Notes: generated by a model not told the origin, from the letters alone. Shown: positions 1-10,786, counted from the first letter of the stretch. The stretch: DNA of 64,000 bases from Streptomyces pactum (GCF_016031615.1 NZ_JACYXC010000001.1:3038001-3102000); one strand, 5' to 3'. Made by a program: numbers and translations.

Positions 1-128
1 CACCGGACGCAGGGGCGCCGGCGGTCGCGGGGGTACCGGGGGGCCGGAGTGCCGGCGGTCGCGGGGGTGCCGGGGGTCGCCGGGGCGTCGTCCCCGGGCG
101 CGCCGCGCCGCTCCTCGGGCGAGGTCAT
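1..128 (-). CDS. N-terminal fragment of a third gene of the second nuo set, probably NuoC-like (partial)
   Basis: The ATG at 128-126 overlaps the TGA of the nuoB2-type gene (ATGA), the usual translational coupling inside nuo operons. The 42 codons before the window edge read MTSPEERRGAPGDD and continue as a Pro/Ala/Thr-rich, apparently disordered leader, so no domain is visible. The order A2-B2-next gene, and my memory of the second nuo cluster of S. coelicolor, suggest NuoC or a NuoC-type subunit. Identity is inferred from position only. Confidence 0.5.
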   Translation of the reverse strand, partial: MTSPEERRGAPGDDAPATPGTPATAGTPAPRYPRDRRRPCVR

Positions 129-922
129 CGCCGGTCCTCCCGCTCGCTCGGGACGTCACCGGTGGGAGCGCCGCCGGCCGCGGCCTCCTCCGTGGCCCCG
201 CCGCGCGGCGCACCGGCACCGGACACCCCGGCACCGGCTGCCGTGCCAGGGTCCGCCGGACCGGCGCCCGGCGCGGGCGGCGGGGCGACCGGGCCGCTGC
301 GCAGCGCCGCGGCGGACGGCCGGCCGGCGTCACCGCCGCCGTACCGCTCGCCGAGCGACTCCTGCGCGATCTTCTCCTGGAGCTTGAGGATGCCCTGGAG
401 CAGCGCCTCCGGGCGGGGCGGGCAGCCGGGCACGTAGACGTCGACCGGGATGATCTGGTCCACGCCCTTGGTGACCGCGTAGGAGTCCCAGTACGGTCCG
501 CCGCAGTTGGAGCAGGCGCCGAAGGAGATCACGTACTTGGGCTCGGGCATCTGCTCGTACAGCCGTCGCACCGCGGGCGCCATCTTGTCGGTGACCGTGC
601 CGGAGACGATCATCAGATCGGCCTGGCGCGGTCCGGGCGCGAACGGGATCACGCCGAGCCGGATGAAGTCGTGGCGGGCCATCGACGCGGCCATGAACTC
701 GATGGCGCAGCAGGCCAGCCCGAAGTTGAAGACCCACAGGCTGTAGCGGCGTCCCCAGTTGAGGACGACCTTCATCGGCTCCGGGGCCAGCCGGGAAAGC
801 GCGCCGAGCCTGCCCCCGCCCACGACGGGGAGGGTCCCGGAGCCGGGCGGCGGCGCCGGCGCCGGGGAGGACGCGGGGCTCCCGGCGGCGGGAGTCGCGG
901 GGTTCGAGGGGGTCACGTCCAT
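125..922 (-). CDS. nuoB2: NADH-quinone oxidoreductase subunit B, second copy (NuoB2)
   Basis: Peripheral-arm subunit that normally carries cluster N2, the last FeS centre before quinone. The 265-residue product has an N-terminal Pro/Ala-rich leader of about 45 residues, then the NuoB core: a tandem Cys pair in LACCAIEFMA, GACSNCGGPYWDSY and the VPGCPPRPEALL signature. The middle motif has an extra Cys (CSNC) where the operon NuoB at 42333-42887 has CASSGG, so the two paralogs belong to different NuoB subtypes. About 75 C-terminal residues are Gly/Ala/Pro-rich and look disordered. The ATG lies inside the 3' end of the NuoA2 gene (10-bp overlap), marking a translationally coupled operon reading out of the window to the left. 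The family is certain; whether the second set forms a working enzyme cannot be judged here. Confidence 0.9.
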   Translation of the reverse strand: MDVTPSNPATPAAGSPASSPAPAPPPGSGTLPVVGGGRLGALSRLAPEPMKVVLNWGRRYSLWVFNFGLACCAIEFMAASMARHDFIRLGVIPFAPGPRQADLMIVSGTVTDKMAPAVRRLYEQMPEPKYVISFGACSNCGGPYWDSYAVTKGVDQIIPVDVYVPGCPPRPEALLQGILKLQEKIAQESLGERYGGGDAGRPSAAALRSGPVAPPPAPGAGPADPGTAAGAGVSGAGAPRGGATEEAAAGGAPTGDVPSEREDRR

Positions 923-1332
923 TCCAGGACGCCCTTCTTCCATGCGTAGAGGAGACCGACGGCGAGAAAGCCGAGGAAGAGGAACATCTCTACCAGTGTG
1001 GTCCCGCCGAACCCCGGCGCGGCGAACACCGTCGCCCACGGGAACAGGAAGATGGCGTCCACCGCGAAGATCACGTAGAGGAAGGCGTAGACGTAGTAGC
1101 GGATCTGGGTGTGCGCCCAGCCCTCGCCCACCGGGTCCACGCCGCACTCGTAGGTGAGCATCTTCTCCTGCGTCGGCACCACCGGCCGCAGCAGCCTGCC
1201 CCCGGCGAACGCCACCGCCACGAAGAGCACACCGATGACGCCCAGCAGCCCGACCACCGAGTAACCGTCGAAGTAGCCGGCCGCGACCGGGACGTGGTGG
1301 GCACCGGTGGGTGCGCTCGTCGCCTGCGGCAC
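913..1332 (-). CDS. nuoA2: NADH-quinone oxidoreductase subunit A, second copy (NuoA2)
   Basis: Small membrane subunit of complex I, 139 residues with three hydrophobic segments (about 24-46, 83-105 and 110-131). The loop signature LTYECGVDPVGEGW corresponds to LEAYECGIEP in the main-operon NuoA, and the end YAWKKGVLEW matches YVWRRGGLEW of that paralog. I chose the GTG at 1332-1330, preceded by GAGGGCGGAC; an upstream GTG at about 1416 is possible but would add an unconserved leader. It is first in the leftward A2-B2-next-gene operon and is divergent from the sensor kinase at 1575, so both are probably expressed from the 1333-1574 interval. Confidence 0.88.
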   Translation of the reverse strand: MPQATSAPTGAHHVPVAAGYFDGYSVVGLLGVIGVLFVAVAFAGGRLLRPVVPTQEKMLTYECGVDPVGEGWAHTQIRYYVYAFLYVIFAVDAIFLFPWATVFAAPGFGGTTLVEMFLFLGFLAVGLLYAWKKGVLEWT

Positions 1333-1496
1333 GTCCGCCCTCGCTCCCTGTCCTGCCTGTCCGGCCTGCGTATTCGTCGAGGTCGGATGCTCGACGATCG
1401 GTACGCACGGAGTGTAGGCCCTGCGCTCGGGGACCGAGCCGTCTGTCCGGCATCCGGAGCGGCCCGTCTGACATGCGGAGACGGGGTCCCGGCCGG

Positions 1497-1518
1497 CCGG
1501 TGGGGATAACCCCACCGG
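1497..1518. promoter_or_regulatory. Perfect palindrome upstream of sensor kinase 1
   Basis: Nine-base arms CCGGTGGGG and CCCCACCGG flank ATAA. The core GGTGGGGATAACCCC (1499-1513) recurs with one change at 3577-3591, upstream of the second kinase. It sits about 60 bp before the kinase ATG in the divergent nuoA2/kinase interval. A dimeric regulator site is inferred, possibly for the response regulator at 5448-6119; a small hairpin is the alternative. Confidence 0.5.
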
Positions 1519-1574
1519 GGGCGTCGGAGTAGCCCCATGGCGCCCGCCGGCGGCGGGCAGGCAGGCTTACCCCC

Positions 1575-3077
1575 ATGAGCGTCCCCGCACACCCCGGTGG
1601 CACCGGCCCCGACCGCCCCGGCGACACCGCCCCGCGTCCCTCCGGCGGTACCTCCGCCGCCGCCCGGGGAGGCGTCTCCCCCGCTCCCCCGGACGGCGGT
1701 GCCGGTACCCCGGCGGCCGGTGGCGGCCCGGGAGCCGGCCGCCCGGGAGTCGCCGCCCGCGGCGAGGGGGCCGCCCTCGGCAAGGGCGCCGGCCGCGGCA
1801 AGGGGGACGGCCCGGGCACGGAGGCCGGCGTCCCCGGCTCCGGCCCCCGTGCCGGCCGTGGCGGCAGGGCCGGCGGACCGGGCTCCGGCCGCGGCACGGA
1901 GGCGCGCGGCGGCGCGGGGGCCGCCGGCAAGGGTGATTCCGGGGCCGAGCGGCTGCCGCCGCCGGTCCTCGCCTTCCCCCGGCAGACCTGGCGGGAGATC
2001 GGGTACCTGCTGACCAACCTGCCGGTGTCGCTGCTGACCTTCACCTACGTCTCGTTGTGGCTGTACGCGGGCGTGGCGGCCTCGATCACCGTCATCGGGC
2101 TGCCGCTGCTCGCGGCGGGGCTCACCGGCAGCCGGCAGCTCGGCCGGTACGAACGCCGGCGGGCGCTCCGGCTGCTGTCGGTCCGGGTGGACGAGCCCAG
2201 CCGGCTCCCCCGCGGCCGGGGTTTCTTCCCCTGGGTGTGGACGTCGCTCAAGGACCCGGTCGCCTGGCGGGCCACGCTCTACTCCCTCATCCGCCTGCCC
2301 TGGGGCGTGTTCACCTTCACCGTCGTGGTGACCGCGCTCTTCGTGGGCTGGCCGCTGCTGGGGTGGATCGCCCGCGGGCTGTCCAGCGTGGACCGGGCGA
2401 TGGTGCGCGGGCTGCTCTCGCCCTCCGACGAGCTGGAGCGGCGGATCGCCGAGCTGGAGTCCGACCGGGGCACCGTGGTGGACACCGCCGCCGCCGACCT
2501 GCGGCGCATCGAGCGCGACCTGCACGACGGCGCCCAGGCCCGGCTGGTCGCCCTGGCGATGGGCCTCGGCCTGGCCAAGGAGAAGCTGCTGGAGGACCCC
2601 GAGGTGGCGGCCAAGATGGTGGACGAGGCGCACGGCGAGGTGAAGCTCGCCCTCCAGGAGCTGCGCGACCTGGCCCGCGGCATCCACCCGGCAATTCTCA
2701 CCGACCGCGGCCTGGGGCCGGCCCTGTCGTCGGTCGCCGGCCGCTGCACAGTGCCGGTGCGGGTCTCGGTGGAACTGGCCGAACGCCCCGCCCCGGCCAT
2801 CGAGGGCATCGCCTACTTCACCGTCTCCGAACTGCTCCAGAACGTCAGCAAGCACAGCGGGGCGCAGCGCGCGGAGGTCGAGCTGTGGCGGTCGGGCGAC
2901 CGGCTGCTGATCCAGGTGCGGGACGACGGACGGGGCGGGGCGACCACCGACCGCGGCAGCGGACTGGCCGGGCTCTCCGAACGGCTGGGCTCGGTGGACG
3001 GCCTGTTCGTCGTCGACTCCCCGCCCGGCGAGGGCACCACGGTCACCGCGGAGCTGCCCTGGCGCAACCGCGCGTGA
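1575..3077 (+). CDS. Two-component sensor histidine kinase 1 (NarL/DesK type with membrane sensor domain)
   Basis: Autophosphorylating membrane kinase of 500 residues. Residues 1-117 are Gly/Pro/Ala-rich and probably disordered. Two hydrophobic hairpins (about 138-180 and 232-270) form the membrane sensor region seen in actinobacterial NarL-type kinases. The dimerisation/phosphoacceptor helix carries ERDLHDGAQARL with His about 317. The ATPase domain shows SELLQNVSKHS (N box, about 417-427), DDGRGG (about 450) and GSGLAGLSERL (about 460). No Shine-Dalgarno sequence is evident before this ATG, and no better in-frame start precedes the sensor domain. The next gene is a paralog and a LuxR-type response regulator follows it, so the three probably signal together. 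The signal sensed is unknown. Confidence 0.9.
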   Translation: MSVPAHPGGTGPDRPGDTAPRPSGGTSAAARGGVSPAPPDGGAGTPAAGGGPGAGRPGVAARGEGAALGKGAGRGKGDGPGTEAGVPGSGPRAGRGGRAGGPGSGRGTEARGGAGAAGKGDSGAERLPPPVLAFPRQTWREIGYLLTNLPVSLLTFTYVSLWLYAGVAASITVIGLPLLAAGLTGSRQLGRYERRRALRLLSVRVDEPSRLPRGRGFFPWVWTSLKDPVAWRATLYSLIRLPWGVFTFTVVVTALFVGWPLLGWIARGLSSVDRAMVRGLLSPSDELERRIAELESDRGTVVDTAAADLRRIERDLHDGAQARLVALAMGLGLAKEKLLEDPEVAAKMVDEAHGEVKLALQELRDLARGIHPAILTDRGLGPALSSVAGRCTVPVRVSVELAERPAPAIEGIAYFTVSELLQNVSKHSGAQRAEVELWRSGDRLLIQVRDDGRGGATTDRGSGLAGLSERLGSVDGLFVVDSPPGEGTTVTAELPWRNRA

Positions 3078-3420
3078 CCGGCCACCGCGGGTCGGCCCGG
3101 GCGGTGGGGCGGGGACCGGCCACCGCGCGCCACCGCCACGGCCGTACGGAGCCGGTACGCCCGTGAGTGACCGGCGACCGCGCGCAACCGGCGTTCCCGG
3201 CCGCCCGGGGCGGCTCCCGGGCGGCCGGCGGACGGACGCGCGCGGGCACCCGGTGAACGCGGAAGCGGCGAGCCGGGCGCGCCTGCGAGCCCGGCCCCCG
3301 GCTGCCGGCGCGGGGAGCCGGCAGCCCCCGCGGGCCCGGCCCGTACCGGAACACCGCGGCGAGCGCGGCCCGGGTCCGACGCGGGACCGCCCCGGCCCGG
3401 CCCCGGGCGGGGAGAACGCG

Positions 3421-3544
3421 CACCGGCGGGCACCGGCAGACACCGACGGGCACCGACGGGCACCGACGGGCACCGACAGACACCGATGCGCACCGGCAGA
3501 GGCCGCCACCCGCACCGGCGAAGGCCGCCACCCGCACCGGCGAA
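3421..3544. repeat. Ten-base tandem repeats followed by two exact 22-bp repeats in the kinase 1/kinase 2 gap
   Basis: Eight consecutive 10-bp units of the form CACCGRYRRR (for example CACCGACGGG) run from 3421 to 3500 in perfect phase. They are followed by two identical 22-bp copies at 3501-3522 and 3523-3544, each beginning GGCCGCCACCCGC. The repeats occupy part of the 615-bp gap 3078-3692, which otherwise holds GC-rich sequence without a convincing gene and the palindrome at 3577-3591. Slippage or duplication is the simplest origin. Confidence 0.7.
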
Positions 3545-3576
3545 GGACCGCGACGGGCGCCGGCGCAGGGCCGAGG

Positions 3577-3591
3577 GGTGGGGCTAACCCC
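3577..3591. promoter_or_regulatory. Second copy of the GGTGGGGNTAACCCC motif, upstream of sensor kinase 2
   Basis: GGTGGGGCTAACCCC matches the motif at 1499-1513 at 14 of 15 positions. It lies about 100 bp before the second kinase ATG. Its place before both paralogous kinase genes suggests a common regulator, or simple inheritance through the tandem duplication. Confidence 0.5.
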
Positions 3592-3692
3592 CCTATGAAG
3601 ACGCCTACCGGCCATATGGTTCCGCGTCACCGGTTCGGCGAGGCTGGTGGTACCGAAGAACGGATCACCCGGTGTGGAGGTCGGAGGAAGAA

Positions 3693-5027
3693 ATGGCCAG
3701 CGCAACTGGATACGGCCCGGAGCCCCGGAGCTATGTGGTGCCCGCCGGGCTGCGCGCACCGTTCGAGGCGCGCGCCTGGCGCGAATTCCTCTACCTCATG
3801 CTCAGCCTGCCGATGGCGATCGTCTCCTTCACCTACGCGGTCACCATGCTGGCCCTCGGTGTCGGCCTGCTCATCACCTTCCTGGGCGTCCCGGTCCTCG
3901 GCGCCGCGCTGGCGGGCTGCCGGGCGCTGGGCGTGGTGGAGCGGGCCCGGGCCCGCGCGCTGCTGCGGCTGGACGTGGCCGACCCCGAGCCGGTGCGGAT
4001 ACGGAACCGGAAGGACGGCCGGGGCGGGCCGATCGCCTGGGTGGGCGGGATGCTCCGCAGCGGCGCCTCGTGGCGGCACGTGCTGTACGCCGTCCTCAGC
4101 CTCCCCTGGGCGGTCTTCGGCTTCGGTGTCGCGATCACCGTCTGGGCCTGCGGCTGGTCGATGCTGACGTACCCGCTGTGGCACTGGGTCTTCCCCAGCT
4201 ACACCGACACCCCCGGCATCCAGCTGTACGGCGACGGCAACGGCGACGGCTTCTACCTGGACTCGGCCTTCGAGGTGGCCATGACCTGCGCCGTCGGCGC
4301 GCTCATCGTGCTGGCCAGCCCGTGGATCTACCGCCTGCTCACCCAGGTGGACCGGCTGCTGGTGTCCGGGCTGCTGGGCCCGTCGGTGCTGGCCAGCCGC
4401 GTGGTGGAGCTGGAGTCGGACCGGGGCACCGTGGTGGACACCGCCGCCGCCGACCTGCGGCGCATCGAGCGCGACCTGCACGACGGCGCCCAGGCCCGGC
4501 TGGTCGCCCTCGCCATGGATCTGGGCCTGGCCAAGGAGAAGCTCCGGGAGGACCCGGAGGCGGCGGCCAAGATGGTGGACGAGGCGCACGGCGAGGTGAA
4601 GCTCGCCCTCCAGGAGCTGCGCGACCTGGCCCGCGGCATCCACCCGGCGATCCTCACCGACCGCGGCCTGGGACCGGCGCTGTCCGCCCTGGCGGCGCGC
4701 TGCGCGGTGCCGGTGAACGTGGTGGTGGACCTGCCGGAGCGGCCCGCCCCGGCCATCGAGGGCATCGCGTACTTCACCGTCTCCGAACTGCTCCAGAACG
4801 TCAGCAAGCACAGCCGGGCGAGCCGCGCCGGGGTCGATGTGTGGCGCTCCGACGGCCGCATCATGCTCCAGGTCACCGACGACGGGCAGGGCGGTGCGGG
4901 CACCGCCACCGGGTCCGGACTGGCCGGGCTCACCGAACGGCTGGACGCGGTGGACGGAATCCTGGTGGTGGACTCCCCGCCCGGCGGGCCCACCACGATC
5001 ACCGCAGAGCTGCCCTGGCGGTCCTGA
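3693..5027 (+). CDS. Two-component sensor histidine kinase 2, tandem paralog of kinase 1
   Basis: Membrane histidine kinase of 444 residues with the same plan as its upstream neighbour but without the long disordered N-terminus. It has hydrophobic hairpins at about 30-80 and 130-165, a further membrane segment near 195-215, the H box ERDLHDGAQARL with His about 263, the N box SELLQNVSKHS near 363, and G-box residues GSGLAGLTERL. The start ATG at 3693 follows a strong GGAGG with 5-nt spacing; an in-frame ATG at 3672 lacks one. The sensor halves have diverged between the two paralogs, while stretches of the catalytic half are identical at DNA level. It probably shares the response regulator at 5448. 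Confidence 0.92.
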   Translation: MASATGYGPEPRSYVVPAGLRAPFEARAWREFLYLMLSLPMAIVSFTYAVTMLALGVGLLITFLGVPVLGAALAGCRALGVVERARARALLRLDVADPEPVRIRNRKDGRGGPIAWVGGMLRSGASWRHVLYAVLSLPWAVFGFGVAITVWACGWSMLTYPLWHWVFPSYTDTPGIQLYGDGNGDGFYLDSAFEVAMTCAVGALIVLASPWIYRLLTQVDRLLVSGLLGPSVLASRVVELESDRGTVVDTAAADLRRIERDLHDGAQARLVALAMDLGLAKEKLREDPEAAAKMVDEAHGEVKLALQELRDLARGIHPAILTDRGLGPALSALAARCAVPVNVVVDLPERPAPAIEGIAYFTVSELLQNVSKHSRASRAGVDVWRSDGRIMLQVTDDGQGGAGTATGSGLAGLTERLDAVDGILVVDSPPGGPTTITAELPWRS

Positions 5028-5447
5028 GCCCGGCGCCGCCGCCCGGGACCGCTGCCGCCACACCGGGGGGCGGTGGCGCCGCCCCGGCACGCGCCACCGC
5101 CGCCCGGGCCCCCGCGCCGCCGCTGGGGGCCCGGCGCCGTACCCCCGGTGGCGGACCGCACCGACGCCTCACCGCCACGACCGCCCCGCGGACCGGGCGG
5201 GCGGCCACCCGCCGCGCACCACCCGCCCGGACCGTCGGCCACCCGCCGCGCCCGCCCCCCGACCGGGCGGCGGGCCACCACCACCGCCCCGGCCCGGGCG
5301 GCGGGCCACCCCACCACGACCGCCGACCGGACGGCGGCGGTGCCGCCGGGCATCACCCGGGTTTCCACAGGCCGCACCCCGGTCCGTCACGTTCGTCCAA
5401 ATCCTGGAATGCTGTTCCCCACGTATCCAGAACTGGGGGGACAGAAC
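5028..5447 (+). other. Kinase 2 to response regulator intergenic region
   Basis: This 420-bp stretch is very GC-rich with short imperfect repeats such as GGGCGGCGGGCCACC (around 5265 and 5297). The last 70 bp are less GC-rich and carry the imperfect inverted repeat TGTTCCCC/GGGGGGACA (about 5412-5444) just before the regulator start, a possible operator. I see no convincing gene. Confidence 0.4.
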
Positions 5448-6119
5448 GTGGAGGACAGGGTGCGGGTGGTCATCGCCGAGGATTCGGTACTGCTCCGGGA
5501 GGGGCTCACCCGGCTGCTCACCGACCGGGGCCACGACGTGGTCGCGGGCGTCGGGGACGGTGAGGCGCTGCTGAAGGTGGTGCGTGAGCTGGCCGACGGG
5601 GGCGAGCTGCCGGACGTGGTGGTGGCGGACGTGCGGATGCCGCCCACCCACACCGACGAGGGGGTGCGGGCCGCCATCCGGCTCCGGCGTGACCACCCGG
5701 GGCTGGGGGTGCTGGTGCTCTCCCAGTACGTCGAGGAGCAGTACGCCACCGAGCTGCTGGCCAACAGCTCCCGAGGGGTCGGCTACCTGCTCAAGGACCG
5801 GGTGGCCGAGGTGCGGGAGTTCGTGGACGCGGTGGTCCGGGTGGCCCGGGGCGGCACCGCGCTGGACCCGGAGGTGGTGGCCCAGCTGCTGGGCCGCAGC
5901 CGCAAGCAGGACGTGCTGGCCGCCCTCACGCCCCGGGAGCGCGAGGTGCTCGGGCTGATGGCCGAGGGGCGGACCAACTCCGCCATCGCCAAGCAGCTGG
6001 TGATCAGCCACGGCGCGGTGGAGAAGCATGTGAGCAACATCTTCCTCAAGCTCGGCCTCTCCCCCAGTGACGGGGATCACCGCCGGGTGCTCGCGGTGCT
6101 GACTTATCTCAATTCTTGA
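5448..6119 (+). CDS. Two-component response regulator, NarL/LuxR family
   Basis: DNA-binding response regulator of 223 residues. The receiver domain shows the acidic pair E11-D12, phosphoacceptor D61 in VVVADVRMP and K116 in YLLKDRV. The C-terminal LuxR-type helix-turn-helix (about 161-206) is LTPREREVLGLMAEG followed by AIAKQLVISHGAVEKHV. The GTG at 5448 follows a GGGGGGAC ribosome binding site; an in-frame ATG at 5409 would add 13 residues and lacks one. Its position after two NarL-type kinases makes it the likely output for both. Candidate targets are the shared palindromes at 1499 and 3577, which is inference. Confidence 0.93.
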   Translation: MEDRVRVVIAEDSVLLREGLTRLLTDRGHDVVAGVGDGEALLKVVRELADGGELPDVVVADVRMPPTHTDEGVRAAIRLRRDHPGLGVLVLSQYVEEQYATELLANSSRGVGYLLKDRVAEVREFVDAVVRVARGGTALDPEVVAQLLGRSRKQDVLAALTPREREVLGLMAEGRTNSAIAKQLVISHGAVEKHVSNIFLKLGLSPSDGDHRRVLAVLTYLNS

Positions 6120-6240
6120 AACCGGCCGCCGCCGACCCGGCCGGCGGCCGGGTCCGCCATGGTTCGATGGAGTGCCGGTCGCCGCACGTGGGGCGCCCGG
6201 CGAACGATGGCGGAGCCGCGGCCGGGGGGAAGAGCAGAGC

Positions 6241-6375
6241 ATGGCAAACCGTGACATGACGGTGCCTGACGACGTCGTCCACCATGTGATCCGCCCAAGG
6301 AAGGTCACCCTTACCGACGTACGATGGCCACGGGACAACCGGTCGGCACCGATGTCCACGAATCGCCGCCTCTAG
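6241..6375 (+). CDS. Possible 44-codon upstream ORF coupled to korA
   Basis: An ATG at 6241 opens a 44-codon frame (MANRDMTVPDDVVHHV...) whose TAG at 6373-6375 overlaps the AGGAGG ribosome binding site of korA. That layout would allow translational coupling or a leader-peptide role. However, GC at third positions is only about 70 percent, well below neighbouring genes, and the ribosome binding site is weak, so the region may simply be the korA promoter and 5' leader. Confidence 0.25.
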   Translation: MANRDMTVPDDVVHHVIRPRKVTLTDVRWPRDNRSAPMSTNRRL

Positions 6376-6388
6376 GAGGTCCGAAGCA

Positions 6389-9434
<3,046 letters not shown>

Positions 9435-9446
9435 CCGAAGCCCGAC

Positions 9447-9487
9447 GGCACCGCCGCCGCCCGCGGCAGAACGGCGGCGGCGGTGCC
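9447..9487 (+). terminator. Hairpin terminator after korB
   Basis: Thirteen-base arms GGCACCGCCGCCG and CGGCGGCGGTGCC surround a loop of about 15 bases, beginning 13 nt after the korB stop. There is no T-run, as is usual for GC-rich actinomycete terminators. Confidence 0.65.
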
Positions 9488-9510
9488 GGCCCGCGGCGGC
9501 CGTGACACCA

Positions 9511-9553
9511 CGATGCCCGGCCGGGGACCCGTGCGGTCCCCGGCCGGGCATCG
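9511..9553. terminator. Very strong perfect hairpin, probable bidirectional terminator
   Basis: Arms of 19 bases (CGATGCCCGGCCGGGGACC and its exact complement ending at 9553) enclose a 5-base loop. It lies between the convergent korB (plus) and dehydrogenase (minus) genes, so it could stop transcription from both sides. Confidence 0.7.
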
Positions 9554-9573
9554 GCCGTCCCGGGAGCGGTCAT

Positions 9574-9645
9574 CCGGATGAGGTCCGGGCAGCGGGTGCC
9601 CCGGATGAGGTCCGGGCGGGTGGACTCCCAGGACGATGTCCGGGC
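9574..9645. repeat. Short direct repeats in the korB/dehydrogenase gap
   Basis: CCGGATGAGGTCCGGGC occurs exactly at 9574-9590 and 9601-9617, with a degenerate third copy near 9630-9645. The rest of the interval 9554-9821 shows no gene. Confidence 0.5.
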
Positions 9646-9821
9646 GGTGGGCGCCCGTGCGACGGGCATGCCGGGCCGGTCACCCCGGGACGTGACGGCC
9701 GGGCGCCACTCCGCTTCGCACCGGGGCGCGCCCGGCGGCGACCGGCCACCCCGTCACCCCGCCGGCGGGACGTGGCAGCCGGACGATCCCCGCAGCGGAC
9801 CGGACGGGACGGCCCGACCGG

Positions 9822-10712
9822 TCACCCCGCCGGGGCCGGGGCCGCGGCGGCGGCCCGGAAGACCTCCAGCAGGCTGGTGAAGCTGGAGTCCCCGTACCCC
9901 TGCGCCGCACCCCGCCGGAAGATCTCCGCCACCGCGGCCGGCAGCGCCGTGTCCACCCCCGCCGCCCGGGTGGTGTGCGCCACGTGCTCGACGCTCGCCA
10001 CCCCCATGGTCAGCCGGTCCACGTCACCGGGGTGCTCCCGCGCGTCGATCCGGGGCGTGTAGAAGTTCAGGAACTGCGGCATGCCGCCCAGGGTCTCCTC
10101 GGCGTACGGCAGCAGCTCCTCGGCCGTGATGCCGTGCGCGTCGGCCACCGCGACGGCGTGCAGCCAACTGAGCATCGACGTCCAGAACATGTCCATCTGG
10201 AGCTGGTAGAACAGCGCCGCCAGCCCGGGGTCCTCACCGCGGTAGTCGGTGCCGGTCAGCACCTCCAGCAGCGGCCGGTGGGCCTCGAACAGCTCCCGCG
10301 GCCCGCTGTAGAAGGTCGAGAACGCCGGGTCCCCGATGCCGGACGGCGGCGTCCGCACCCCGCCGGTCAGCTGCCGGGCGCCCCGCTCGGTGAACCACGC
10401 CGCCGCCTCCCGTGCGCGTTCCGGCGTGTCCGAGGTCAGGTTCACCACGACCCGGCCCTCCAGGCTCCGCTCCGCCGGCCCCAGCACCGCGTACATCGCG
10501 TCGTAGTCGGTGAGGCTGAGGATCACCACCTCCGCCGCCCGCAGCGCCTCGTCGACCGTGCCGGCGAGCACCGCGCCCCGCGTCACCAGCGCCTCGGCCC
10601 TGCTCGCGGTCCGGTTCCACACGGTGACCCGGTACCCCTGGTCGAGGAACGCGCCGGCCATGGCCTGCCCCATCGGGCCCAGACCGATCACCACCACGGC
10701 TCGCGTATCCAT
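9822..10712 (-). CDS. NAD(P)-binding beta-hydroxyacid/imine-reductase-like dehydrogenase
   Basis: Cytoplasmic dehydrogenase of the 6-phosphogluconate/3-hydroxyisobutyrate dehydrogenase superfamily, 296 residues. The Rossmann motif VIGLGPMGQAMAGAF is at about 7-21, followed by VWNRTASRAEAL (an NADPH-type NRT motif). The all-alpha C-terminal half contains FYQLQMDMFW (about 170) and HAVAVADAHGI. The canonical catalytic Lys of hydroxyacid dehydrogenases is not apparent, which fits the imine-reductase-like branch; the substrate is unknown. ATG at 10712 follows GAGGGG. The gene is divergent from the TetR gene at 10813 across a 100-bp gap with two GAACGTTC palindromes, so it is probably the TetR target. 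Confidence 0.85.
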   Translation of the reverse strand: MDTRAVVVIGLGPMGQAMAGAFLDQGYRVTVWNRTASRAEALVTRGAVLAGTVDEALRAAEVVILSLTDYDAMYAVLGPAERSLEGRVVVNLTSDTPERAREAAAWFTERGARQLTGGVRTPPSGIGDPAFSTFYSGPRELFEAHRPLLEVLTGTDYRGEDPGLAALFYQLQMDMFWTSMLSWLHAVAVADAHGITAEELLPYAEETLGGMPQFLNFYTPRIDAREHPGDVDRLTMGVASVEHVAHTTRAAGVDTALPAAVAEIFRRGAAQGYGDSSFTSLLEVFRAAAAAPAPAG

Positions 10713-10733
10713 ACCCGTACCCCTCTCTAAAGC

Positions 10734-10786
10734 GAACGTTCTATCCAGTGCGCACAGAACGTAGCACATCGCTATAACGAACGTTC
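10734..10786. promoter_or_regulatory. Paired GAACGTTC palindromes in the divergent dehydrogenase/TetR promoter
   Basis: GAACGTTC occurs at 10734-10741 (context GCGAACGTTCTA) and 10779-10786 (context ACGAACGTTCTA), 45 bp apart. A half-match AGAACGTAG lies between them at about 10756. Palindromes of this kind in a divergent TetR promoter are typical operators, so TetR autoregulation together with control of the dehydrogenase is likely. Confidence 0.65.

Noticed and set aside
125..2044. Single 639-codon minus-strand frame covering the NuoB2 region and beyond
   Set aside because: Only the part below 922 matches NuoB; the upstream part overlaps nuoA2 and the kinase gene and is compositional.
3421..3544. 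Possible CRISPR array
   Set aside because: Units are 10 bp and directly abutting, with no spacers and no cas genes.
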